Shown piece by piece: positions 46,292 to 55,468 of a DNA stretch of 64,000 nucleotides. The stretch's first letter is position 1. Each line of letters starts with the position of its first letter. Source of the DNA: Aurantiochytrium sp. KH105 (lineage: Eukaryota; Sar; Bigyra; Thraustochytrida; Thraustochytriidae); NCBI GenBank assembly GCA_003116975.1, contig BGKB01000018.1:62001-126000 (forward strand), written 5' to 3'. The notes under the pieces are model-generated. The model searched no databases. It was not told where the DNA came from and saw nothing but the letters and a program-made list of their open reading frames with translations. The position numbers and the translations under genes were made by a program.

Positions 46292-47629
46292 ATGAGCTCT
46301 AAAGCTCGCGATCTGCAGCGAGGCGCCATTGTGGCGGGTGTGGCATGTCTGGTGCTCGTCGGGCTCGTGCTCTCGGCGACGCCGGGAGACGAGGCGCAGG
46401 TGAGGCTTCGCGACGGCCTAGCGGACCTGCACCCCGTCGCCGTGGAGCTTAGCGCGATGGAAATGACCGCCCAAGAGCAAGAAGCCGAGACGGCCGCGCT
46501 GGAGCTGCCGCCGTTCCCTGACTTTGCACCGGGAACTGTCTACGTGGGCCACATGACGCCCGACGCCGACAGTATCACCAGCGCAGTGGCAGCTGCATAC
46601 CTTTTCAATGGCAAGGCGATGCGCGCTGGTAAAATCAATCGTGAGACACAATTTCTTCTCGATTTCTTTGCGGTCCCAACGCCCGATCTTGTCGACGAGG
46701 CGTACAAGGGCGAGGACTTTGTTCTGGTTGACCACAACGCCTTTGCGCAGCGCGCCAAGGCACTCGATGCTGCCAAAATTCAGGGAATCTTTGATCATCA
46801 CGCCATTTCCACCACGCCAACCCTCGTGGTGAAGCCCATTTACGTCAACGTACGGCCCTGGGGAAGCTGTGCGACGGTGATTGCGACAAAGTACCTCGAG
46901 TACAAGCGACCGCTGCCGCCACGTATCGCAGGTATGCTTATGGGGGGCATTATTAGCGACACGCTCAACCTCAAGAGCCCAACGACGACAGAATGGGATG
47001 AAAGGGTGCTTCACTGGCTCGCAAGCAAGCTTCATTGGGCAAGCAGCAACGGAAGCCGTGTCCTTGGATCAAAACTTCCTGAGCATGATCTGCGAAAGGC
47101 TGTCCGACGTTTTGCGCACCGACAGTTCCAAGCCAAGGCCAATACAACCGGCATGCCCTTACAGCAGATCGCACTCGCCGACTTCAAGTCGTACTATTTG
47201 CAGTCTCCGCATGACAATGGTCGCAAACTTGTGCTGGGATGGGGTACGATTGAGACCGTGGAGCCCTTTTATGAGCGTTACCTGCGAGAGCACGTTTTGC
47301 AAGAACTTGTGCTCGAGGTAATGCCGCGCATTTTGCAAAAGCGTGATCTCGAGGCCGTCTATCTTTCAATTGTGGACATTGAAGAGGATCGCTCCGTGGT
47401 CTTGTGTTCGGCACGACGTGACTGTGACCTACTCGAGCAGGCCTTTCCCGATGCGGAAAGAGAGGGCATTGCTCGCGCGGTACACGCGGCAAGTTTTACA
47501 ACAAGTCCGCGCGTATCGCGCAAGAAGGAATTCATTCCACCGATTCGTGGCGTTTTGCAAGGCGATCACAAGAAAGCACATTCTTCTTCTTCTTCTTCTT
47601 CGAGTTCTTCGGGCAGAGGCGGCATGTAG
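46292..47629 (+). CDS. family II (Mn-dependent, DHH) inorganic pyrophosphatase, membrane-anchored
   Basis: The 445-residue DHH-family enzyme is best matched to manganese-dependent inorganic pyrophosphatase, which hydrolyses PPi to phosphate. Metal-binding motifs are in order: GHMTPDADS (H87, D91, D93), LVDHN (about 147), FDHHAI (about 169), and GIISDTLNLKSPTTT. The C-terminal DHHA2 part ends in SRKKEFIPPIRG, whose RKK motif binds substrate in this family. It has about 80 extra N-terminal residues with a hydrophobic segment (GAIVAGVACLVLVGLVLSA, about 10-28), so it is probably a signal-anchored protein, unusual for a family best known as cytosolic bacterial enzymes. A Ser run precedes the C-terminus. 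Exopolyphosphatase of the same superfamily is the main alternative. Confidence 0.85.
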   Translation: MSSKARDLQRGAIVAGVACLVLVGLVLSATPGDEAQVRLRDGLADLHPVAVELSAMEMTAQEQEAETAALELPPFPDFAPGTVYVGHMTPDADSITSAVAAAYLFNGKAMRAGKINRETQFLLDFFAVPTPDLVDEAYKGEDFVLVDHNAFAQRAKALDAAKIQGIFDHHAISTTPTLVVKPIYVNVRPWGSCATVIATKYLEYKRPLPPRIAGMLMGGIISDTLNLKSPTTTEWDERVLHWLASKLHWASSNGSRVLGSKLPEHDLRKAVRRFAHRQFQAKANTTGMPLQQIALADFKSYYLQSPHDNGRKLVLGWGTIETVEPFYERYLREHVLQELVLEVMPRILQKRDLEAVYLSIVDIEEDRSVVLCSARRDCDLLEQAFPDAEREGIARAVHAASFTTSPRVSRKKEFIPPIRGVLQGDHKKAHSSSSSSSSSSGRGGM

Positions 47630-47695
47630 AGTTTCCGATTGCATACTACAATGTTTGATGATATAAGAGGGTGAGAGATTCGGAACAGGGCATGT

Positions 47696-48355
47696 TTAGC
47701 CGAAAGTGATCTGACTGCGGCCACCGGGAGGGGCATGGACGCGAGTTGTCGGACGGTCAGTGATGAAGTTGCCGGCGTTCATGTTCGAGCCGCTGGCAAA
47801 GGCGTTGGAGGAGACGTTGCCCTTTTCGATACCCGGGGCAGGGGCGGTCGTGGCAATGTTGGTCTTGTCGACAATGGGAACAGGCTCCGGTGCCTGCTCG
47901 ACGCGTGGGGCGGCAGTCACCTGTTCGGGGCGCTGCATGGGCGGCTGCTGGTGCTGGGAAGGAGCTGGCGCGCGAGTTTGGGGCTGGGGAGCAGCCCGTG
48001 CTGCGGGCGCGTTGGTGCCAAAAATGTCGCTCGTGTAGCCGCCAGGGGGCGCATGCAGCCTGGTCGTGGAGCGCTCTGAAAGATGAGAAAAAAAAGAGTA
48101 AAAGTACGACCAGGTTGAGTCCTCCTTCGTTAGAATTCGATCCCTAATGCCTGGTGACCTTTTTCAGCCAAAATAGAATGAGGAATGAAACTTACCAGAG
48201 ATCACGTTGCCGGCATTCATGTTGGCACCGCTAGCAAAGGCATTCGACGAAACGGCAGGGGCCTTTTCTTCGTCACCCCAACCAAGAGACCACTGGCTCC
48301 GCGAGTGGTGCTGGGCGCTGGAGTGATGCGTGCGGGTACTGCTGCGGTCCGCCAT
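47696..48355 (-). CDS. PPGG-motif protein (HN1/Jupiter-like), two exons
   Basis: Exons 48355-48196 and 48075-47696 are joined by a 120-nt intron (gtaagt donor, cag acceptor), giving 179 residues. The protein is a disordered, repeat-built chain. The motif T-x-R-(L/V)-HAPPGG occurs twice (RSTTRLHAPPGGYTSDIFG just after the junction; RPTTRVHAPPGGRSQITFG at the C-terminus), each followed by a short hydrophobic-Gly end. SSNAFASG(S/A)NMNAGN is also present twice. A Pro/Gln-rich linker separates them. PPGG-x-S-x-x-(L/F)G motifs recall HN1/JPT and Drosophila Jupiter, microtubule-associated proteins; the link is by motif only. An upstream ATG in another frame (around 48407) might add an exon. Confidence 0.65.
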
Positions 48356-49242
48356 CGTTATTCGCTTGGTTTTCTAAAAACTGGTTGACAGAGTTCGGGT
48401 CAGTCATCGTCGCGTGTTTCCTCTCTGAGCACCCCAAGCCCCTCGTCCTTCTTCTTCTCCTTCCTTTCTCCTTTTCCCTCCTCCTCCTCCTCCTTCTCTG
48501 ATGCTGTCCAATGAGCAAGTTGTACAACTTCGGCCTCTATTCTCGGCGCCAAACTTTACGATAACGGGCTCGCTGGGCTCTGCTGGTTGTGCCACGAACT
48601 GCACGAAAACGCGCAAGGCAGCCGCCACGAAGAAGTAGGACAAACGAACGAACCGACGCAGGGACAGAGACGACGCGAGGTCCCTCCGCGTTTGCCTCGC
48701 CACGGACGCCGCGCGCCACGCCGCCGCTCGCTTAGCACGTACCTGTTGTCGGAGGGTCTGACTTTTGGGCTGGAGAGAATTGGGTTTGCTGGCTTTGCCA
48801 AGAGCCAAAAGCAGCGGCCGTTTCACGCAGGCACGCGAGCATGCGTCGAGGACCCTGGTGTGTACCCGGGGACCCAGGTGTGCACCTTCTCGCTCTTCAC
48901 TTGGTCACTGTGAACAGTATACATGTGACTCGGGGCGGGCCCGGATGCGTGGACTTGGCAAAAAATGGCTGGTCTGCCAGCCGTCGGCTCTTGTCGCGCG
49001 TCATTGCATGCATTCCTTGCTATTGTCGACACGCTCGTTCTCCATCTTCATTTGTGTGATTGGCAAGAGGCCTACAATGCATTGAATTGATTTGAATAAA
49101 GAGGTGGTCAACGGCTACCCGCAGGGAGTACTTGCAGAGCACACCTCCCCTAGCCGCGCAATTACTGCTGCTGCTGCTGCTGCTTCTCGCCTAGAAGCAT
49201 CAATCGCGCACGGAACGCGAAGTAGCTCGCAACGGCAGAGGC
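48356..49242. promoter_or_regulatory. divergent region between PPGG protein and TTLL genes
   Basis: 887 bp. CTC/TTC-rich sequence at 48440-48500, an unremarkable middle, and a short CTG run (49166-49182) near the TTLL start. No recognised gene. Confidence 0.4.
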
Positions 49243-51297
49243 ATGTCGAGCGAGCGTGCCCGCCGCCGCGTGGCCTTGGCGCCCGCCCCAGCGCCCACCT
49301 TGCATGCCCATCCGCATGCAGGAAAAAATGCGCGTGAACATCAATTAGACCAAAATTCATCCCTTGCCGAGCAAACATCATCGACGAGTACTCGGCATCG
49401 CATTCCGCTGGTGACCAAGGTCAAGACGGCGCTGACTGCAACGCGCAAGGGAAAGCGCTCGAAAAAACTCAATAAAGTCGATCCCGTCAAGCTTCCCGCG
49501 GGTCTGCAGTTCGTTGACAGCGTTGTTCGATTCGACGCTGTTCGCTCGCTCGCTGGTGGATCGAGGAAACGTCCCAAGAGTGCGGCAACGCAGCAAGATT
49601 CGCCACGCGGTGCCAATAGGAGCCACGTCTCAAGTTGCACATGTGCACAATGCGTCAAGGCCAAACGCGCAGCACGAAATGCCCCCATCCAGCTCAGATA
49701 CAAAGCAGGCATTCGGCTCATCGAAGCAACTCTGGAGGGTAGCAAATTTGTCAAGACCACCAAGGACGATTGGAATGTGCTCTGGGTTTCCGGCGCCTTG
49801 CGTCCGCACATTTACCAGTCGCTTCTTCGGCACCAAAAAGTGAATCAATTCCCCCGCACATATGAGATCACGCGTAAAGACCAGCTCTGCCGTAATATGA
49901 GGCGTATGCAGGAGCTGCATGGTAAGCGTCACTTTGACTTTTTCCCTCAAAGCTTTGTTTTGCCCGCCGACCGAAGCGAGTTTCAACGCATGGCAAAGGA
50001 TTCCCTCCAAAGGCATCAGCCTCCAGCTATTAGCTCGAGGCCAGATGAGGAGACACCAGAGCTCTGGATCGTAAAGCCGGCCGCTAGCGCATGTGGCCGC
50101 GGCATCTATCTGACGGATAATCTCGCAGAGATTCCACTCAGCGGAGGCGAAGATGGCAACGTTCTCGTATCGAGGTATATTGCAAATCCATTGTTGCTGG
50201 ATCAGCGAAAATTCGACCTTCGTATCTACGTGGCAGTGACATCTTTCGACCCCCTTCGTGTGTACATTTACCAGGAGGGCTTGGTCAGGCTGACGACAGA
50301 GGAATATCGCAATGATGCCGAGAGCCTCAAGAATCGGTATGTGCACCTGACCAACTACTCTGTGCAAAAGAAAAGCAAAAAGTTTGTTGTGACCGAGTCC
50401 GCGGCGTCTCGCGATGAGGATGACGTTCGTCCCACAAGCAAGGGAAGCGTCACGAGCTGCTCCACGCATGATAGCGATACCAACAGCAAACGCAGTAATA
50501 ATACTTGCGACGAAGAAGTCAATCAGACTCCGGAGGACAATGCAGACTCGAACAGCTCGCAACGTGAGGCCCACGAGAAAGCCTCAAAGTGGTCATTGCG
50601 GACGTTTCGAGCGCGTCTGGAGCGCATGGGACTCGACGCGGAGGGCATGTTTGCCAACATTGACGCTCTGATCATCAAGACGCTGATTAGTATTGAGCCA
50701 CAGGTCCTTTCTGCGATGGACATGCATGTGCGACACGCATCAAATTGCTTCCAGCTCTTTGGTTTTGACGTTCTCGTGGACGAAGACCTCAAGCCTTGGC
50801 TCATCGAGGTCAATCTGGGTCCGAGTCTCGGTTGCGATTCGGCGCTTGACTTGCAAATCAAGTCCGCCATGATCGCCGACCTGCTTACGCTCGCGGGTGT
50901 GCAGCCTTGCGACGTGCACCGCAAACGTACAGAAGAACCCTTTGTGACGGCTAAACCGTCTCTGGCCCCTGCGCCCTCTGCGACCCGCCTCGTGCGAGAA
51001 TTCGAAGCCGAAAAGAGACGCTCCGGGGGTTGGCGCTGCGTGTATCCTTCGCCAACTGCATTTATCTACGATAGGTTCTTTCGTGAAAAGCGTGAGCGAA
51101 ATCAGATGCTCGTGGAGCGTCTCTCTGTGGCCACCTCGCATTCTGACAGACTTCGTATCGAGCGACGCATTGCAAGCAGTGCCAAAGCAAAAAGACCCAA
51201 GGCTCAGCTTCCCACTAGCATGCTCGATGCTCACTCTTCCAAAGTTGGTCCCTCGGCGTCCACTCCCGCCCTGAGGGAGTCACAAGCACATGATTGA
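49243..51297 (+). CDS. tubulin-tyrosine ligase-like (TTLL) protein, probable glutamylase
   Basis: The 684-residue protein has a complete TTL/ATP-grasp domain (about residues 170-560): NHIY-like entry PHIYQSLLRHQKVNQFP, ELWIVKPAASACGRGIYL for ATP binding, KFDLRIYVAVTSFDPLRVYI, YVHLTNYSVQKK, and FQLFGFDVLVDEDLKPWLIE then VNLGPSLGCDSALD for metal and substrate contacts. This pattern fits the TTLL4/5 type, enzymes that add glutamate chains to tubulin or other proteins. A Ser/Asn-rich insert (about 385-440) interrupts the domain between the NYS and C-terminal parts. The basic, disordered N-terminus (1-130) may help tubulin binding. Single exon, first ATG in frame. It fits with the flagellar genes in the window. 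Confidence 0.9.
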   Translation: MSSERARRRVALAPAPAPTLHAHPHAGKNAREHQLDQNSSLAEQTSSTSTRHRIPLVTKVKTALTATRKGKRSKKLNKVDPVKLPAGLQFVDSVVRFDAVRSLAGGSRKRPKSAATQQDSPRGANRSHVSSCTCAQCVKAKRAARNAPIQLRYKAGIRLIEATLEGSKFVKTTKDDWNVLWVSGALRPHIYQSLLRHQKVNQFPRTYEITRKDQLCRNMRRMQELHGKRHFDFFPQSFVLPADRSEFQRMAKDSLQRHQPPAISSRPDEETPELWIVKPAASACGRGIYLTDNLAEIPLSGGEDGNVLVSRYIANPLLLDQRKFDLRIYVAVTSFDPLRVYIYQEGLVRLTTEEYRNDAESLKNRYVHLTNYSVQKKSKKFVVTESAASRDEDDVRPTSKGSVTSCSTHDSDTNSKRSNNTCDEEVNQTPEDNADSNSSQREAHEKASKWSLRTFRARLERMGLDAEGMFANIDALIIKTLISIEPQVLSAMDMHVRHASNCFQLFGFDVLVDEDLKPWLIEVNLGPSLGCDSALDLQIKSAMIADLLTLAGVQPCDVHRKRTEEPFVTAKPSLAPAPSATRLVREFEAEKRRSGGWRCVYPSPTAFIYDRFFREKRERNQMLVERLSVATSHSDRLRIERRIASSAKAKRPKAQLPTSMLDAHSSKVGPSASTPALRESQAHD

Positions 51298-51336
51298 AAC
51301 AAGTAATTTCTTCTTCATTCTCATCATCGACTATTC

Positions 51337-52350
51337 TTGACAGTTCCGACCAAATGCGATCAGCCTTCGAGTACTAGTAAGGTCAGACATTCTCTATCAC
51401 ATGACTACTATGGCGTTACTAGCGTGGCGATCGGGGGCGATACAATCGTATCTGGCTCTGGAGACAGGACGGTGCGAATATGGGACGCCAGATCTGGTGA
51501 AATGCAGTACATTCTCATAGGATACTCTTGTGCTGTGCATTGTGTGGATACCCTGATTTCTGGATCTCCGGTGCGCATTTGGGACACGCCAAGTCGGACG
51601 AGGAGCGGCACGTTCTTATAAAACACTCTGATTTTGTCAGAAGCGTTGCGATCGAGGGTAATATCGTTTTGTGTCTGGGTCATGGGATAAGACGGTGCGG
51701 GTCTGGGATGCTAGGGCGGGCGAGGAACAATATGTTCTTGAGGAGCACGTCTCCGAGATCAAAAGCGTGGCAATCGAAGGCAACACAATCATTTCTGGGT
51801 CTTCCGATGAGACGGTGCGTCTTTGGGATGCGACATCAGGTGCGAATCAGCTTGTCCTCAAAGGGGACTTTGGCGACGTTAATTGCGTAGCGATAGGGTG
51901 CGACACTGTCGTTTCCGGATCCTCAGTTAGGACCAACCGCGTATAGAGTGATTTTTTGGCATTGTCTCGGGAGGCACTCTTGCTGGGTCCACACGGTCGC
52001 GATTGAAAAAGTACTATCCTTTCACAGTCACGGAATAACGCCCATCTTTGAGACGCCAAAACTGGTAATGAATTGGAACCGAGCAAGACACGTTTCCGGG
52101 AGCTTCCAGGAGTGCCCCTGTGAGGATAAGAAAGGGTGTATACCTGCATCTTTGAGATGGAACTGGCTTCACATTGGACCACGTCGCAAGAGCAACAATT
52201 AGACTTGGCAACATCTTCGTTGCCGGAGACTCGAGCGGGTCTGTTCACGTTTTGCTTGCTCGTCATGATGGGGAGGTTGAGCGAATCGGCACTGCAGGCG
52301 CCATCCGCTTGTGCTTCCTTTTCGAGTTTTTCTTTGTGAACAAAATACAA
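51337..52350 (+). pseudogene. frameshifted WD40-repeat gene remnant
   Basis: WD40 repeats run across several frames. Frame 1 (51337-51600) has VAIGGDTIVSGSGDRTVRIW, then a degraded repeat and a stop. A second frame (about 51590-51665) continues with RHVLIKHSDFVRSVAIEGNI. A third (51671-51946) has SGSWDKTVRVWDARAGEE and SGSSDETVRLWDATSG, then stops. Another piece near 52200-52270 (GNIFVAGDSSGSVHVLLA) looks like a last blade. At least two frameshifts and several stops inside blades make this a pseudogene. Its blades resemble those of the intact WD40 gene at 38953-40389. It lies 40 bp after the TTLL stop. Confidence 0.75.
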
Positions 52351-52439
52351 ATGGTCAATGCGAGCCGTCAAACAATTCATATATTTATTTATTTATCTCT
52401 TATCTGATGATAGGGCCTTGGTGAAACTCGAAAGCAAGA

Positions 52440-54098
52440 CTAAGATGATGAGGAGGAAGACGCCGGGCCGGGCGCATCGAGAATGAGAAGCGGGTTGTCT
52501 TCTCGCATGTGATTCAAAATGTTGTCAATCTGCCTTGCCCGCGTCTCACGTGTCTCCGTGTCGGTGAGATCCAAAGCATCTAGAATCTTCGAGGCGATCA
52601 CTTGATGTACGGCTTCCACGTTCCCCCCCTTGCGAATGAGAAGATCTTTGTAGGCTTTTCCACCTGGCGCAAGACCGCAACCGCGAATAATTTCGCCGAT
52701 TATCTTGCCGGGGGCATCTTTTTTCTTTTCGGCGTGTTTCCATCTCACCTCAGTTTTCTGCAGAGCAGCTTTTACCTCTTTTGGGAGATAGTCGATGCCA
52801 TGCTCCAGGACGTGGTTTGCCGACATTGAACCCCGCTTATTATAGTCGCACAGGATTGTTATCCCGGAAAAGAAGACTGCAGCAAGGTGGCTGGCCGAGG
52901 CCCAACGTTGCTGCCGTTCAAGCTTCTGTGCTTCCGTCTTTGCCTCCTCTGCTGCCTCCTCTGCCTCCTTTGCTGCAGCCTCTGCCTTGAGAGCGTCCTC
53001 GCGCACTTTCTGCAGCTCCTTCTCTTGCTTTTCCTTGAGCTCCTGCAGCAAACCGCTCTTATCTGTGTTATAGCTTTCGACGATAGTCTTGTCGAGCTCC
53101 TTTTGCAGTTCCGCAATCTCCGTGTTGATCGTAGCCAGTTGCGTCTTGAGCGCCTCGAGACGTTGCAGCCATCTTGTCGTGTTCGTGGCGACCTCTCGCG
53201 CGCCCGCGGTCTCTGCCAAACTTGACGAGCTGGTGCTCGCAGCCGGCATCGAATTGCTTGCCACTTTGGTGAGACTGGCTTTCGAGCTGGTGGCTGCGCT
53301 CCTTGTAGACCTCGGTCTGCTTTTGGCGACAGGTCGAGCATTGTCTTGGGACCTTCTCGACGAGCTCGACGAAGTGCTCCCATGCTGCATTCTCGTCTCT
53401 CTGCTAGAGCGGCCGCCTTCGGACACGGACGAATCTGACTCACCGTGCACAGAATCAGACTCGAAATCAGCCGCAGCATTAGAAGCAGCATCGGACGCAG
53501 CACGAAGAGCAGGAGAATCAATGCTCATGTGCTGGACTCTGTCGTTGACGTTCTCGAGTTCGTCATTACCAGGGCGAGCTTTTTCGAGCTCCTCAATCTT
53601 ATCCTCCGCGGCCTTCTTCTCTTTCATCTTGTCGGCCAGCTTCGATTCAAGATCAACGATCTTGACGTGCAAGGCTGCCACTTGACGTTTGGCGACATGA
53701 AATCCATCTCGTTGCCTTAACATATTGGCCTCCATTTTCTTGAGCAAAAGAAGATTGTCTTCTCCATCATCTTCGACATCATTCAAAGTCGCGGTAAGTT
53801 CGGACGCTGTTGCCATCTCAACAGCCTTGCGTCTCTTCTTTTCCTTCTCGTTCCTGTCAGAATTGGCGTCTTCAGGAGAGTCCTCGACTAAATTGACGAC
53901 GGCCTCTTCCATAATATTTTTGGTCAAATTAATGATATAAGGACGACAAGTCTTCTTTGCGCCCCTGCTGCTGACCACACTCGAACCATCGTCGCTCGTA
54001 CCGCCAGTCCTCGTGGGCATGGAGGCGACAGATTCATCGTCTGGCTCGAGGTCCCGCTCCTTGCGCTTGCGTCGCTGCTTTCCGGCATCCCTTGCCAT
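52440..54098 (-). CDS. coiled-coil protein of unknown function
   Basis: This 552-residue hydrophilic protein has a basic N-terminus (KQRRKRKERD) and two predicted coiled coils: about residues 115-185 (heptads around LHVKIVDLESKLADKMKEKK) and about 310-415 (LEALKTQLATINTEIAELQK onward, then an Ala/Glu-rich helix). Ser/Arg-rich linker sequence separates them (200-300). The C-terminal 130 residues look globular (KIIGEIIRGCGLAPGGKAYK and an Asp/Glu/Arg-rich helix) and end in a Ser run. I recognise no domain. Coding bias is weaker and AT content higher than in the housekeeping genes, so this may be a lineage-specific or element-derived gene. Confidence 0.6.
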   Translation of the reverse strand: MARDAGKQRRKRKERDLEPDDESVASMPTRTGGTSDDGSSVVSSRGAKKTCRPYIINLTKNIMEEAVVNLVEDSPEDANSDRNEKEKKRRKAVEMATASELTATLNDVEDDGEDNLLLLKKMEANMLRQRDGFHVAKRQVAALHVKIVDLESKLADKMKEKKAAEDKIEELEKARPGNDELENVNDRVQHMSIDSPALRAASDAASNAAADFESDSVHGESDSSVSEGGRSSRETRMQHGSTSSSSSRRSQDNARPVAKSRPRSTRSAATSSKASLTKVASNSMPAASTSSSSLAETAGAREVATNTTRWLQRLEALKTQLATINTEIAELQKELDKTIVESYNTDKSGLLQELKEKQEKELQKVREDALKAEAAAKEAEEAAEEAKTEAQKLERQQRWASASHLAAVFFSGITILCDYNKRGSMSANHVLEHGIDYLPKEVKAALQKTEVRWKHAEKKKDAPGKIIGEIIRGCGLAPGGKAYKDLLIRKGGNVEAVHQVIASKILDALDLTDTETRETRARQIDNILNHMREDNPLLILDAPGPASSSSSS

Positions 54099-55468
54099 GG
54101 CAACGTCGAGGCTTTAGGAGTTGATGCGCTTTCTTCGAATGTTTCGGGTTTGCCTGCCGCGAAACCAGGCGGCCAAGCATCTCCTGGGCAGAAAAGTGCT
54201 TCAGTGGAGGAGCAGTACCCGATTGCAGAGACACACCACTGTCCCTACGCCCTCTCTCTCTTGAAGCTACAGTAAGGATACCATGTTGCATTTACCTTTG
54301 GAGAACAGTGAGCGAAGGAAGGGAGTACATTTGTCGGCACGCTATCAAATCGCGAGAAAGTCTCGCACACGGTCATTTCTCGGATATCTTGAGCAAATCC
54401 ACAGTTCGACAAGCTACAAGTGGACGACGCACGAACGCAGTCTCGCTAGACTCACTTCAGGTTTTTATGAAGGCTGTGAGACTCGTTGGCACTTCCCTTA
54501 TGAAGATCAGAGTACGCACACTGGGCAATGCGCAGAGATGCTCCTCTGGAGCCAAGGGCGTCAGATACTTACAACGTCATCAGACGACAGTATCGACGTC
54601 ACGTCGGGTGGGAGCGGCAGCAGCCTGCGCCTGGGAAGATGAGGAATTTTCCAGACGCACGCGAAAAGTCCGAAAGATGGATGCACACTTGCCGCTCTCA
54701 TCACGCTCTCAAAAAGCTTTCAGAGGTGGGTTTTCTAAGAGCAGAGCAAACAAGCCCGGATCGGCTTTGTTTGCGACAGCAGCGTGGAGGCAGCCTGCGT
54801 CCGGAAACATGAGGAACTTTCCGTCTTCGCACGAAGGCGTGAAGATGGCTGCACTTGCCGCTCTCGTCTCACTCTCAAATCGCGTTTCGAACTTGCTGAA
54901 GGAGCAGAGCAAACAAGCCTGGCTCAGCTTCGTTTGCGACAGCAGATTGGAAGTGCATGGCGTCACCGCTGGCCACGACCCTTTGCCTGGCGTGTCAGGT
55001 TGTTTGGCAGCTTGACGAATAAGCCTTCATCATTGAAAGAGCTGACGTCGCCTTGTCCCGCTATTAACAACATACCAAATCGCCTTGACGCAGACTGACA
55101 GAGCCCGGCCCTGACTGCGCGATAGCATAGGAGGGCGACCGCATCGGCGTGAGATTGCAGCGACGTGGGCCGCCGAGAAATCGCTAAGCCAGCTCTCGGA
55201 GCGTACAACCTCTGGCAGCAACACGGCAGTGTTCCATCGTTGCAAAGGCTTTAATCCACCTTCTCTGACGCCTGTTGAGAACGTTGGAAAGCGTACCGAG
55301 AAAGAAGGCGCCCGCTTCTTTTGTCTCCGCCGCCCCTGCGCCTGCCTGCTCACCGTAGCGCAGCATCGAACGCAGACTCGCGAGTACAACGAGCGAGGCG
55401 GTTTGTACTCGGCTTTGACAGAACGAAAGTGACCCTTGAAAGGGTCAAAGTCTTGACTTTCTTCAAGA
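54099..55468. other. 1.4 kb region with a duplicated ~165 bp block, no clear gene
   Basis: Lies between divergent starts. Open frames exist (for example 54308-55015) but run through a direct repeat in different frames, and none shows a recognisable domain. It could be a decayed gene or repeated promoter DNA. Confidence 0.4.
54621..54950. repeat. imperfect direct repeat, two units of about 165 bp
   Basis: Unit 1 starts at 54621 and unit 2 at 54791. Both begin CAGCCTGCG, continue with ATGAGGAA(T/C)TTTCC and CACTTGCCGCTCTC, and end in AGCAGAGCAAACAAGCC and GTTTGCGACAGCAG. The offset changes from 170 to 162 bp along the unit, so indels have accumulated. Confidence 0.8.
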
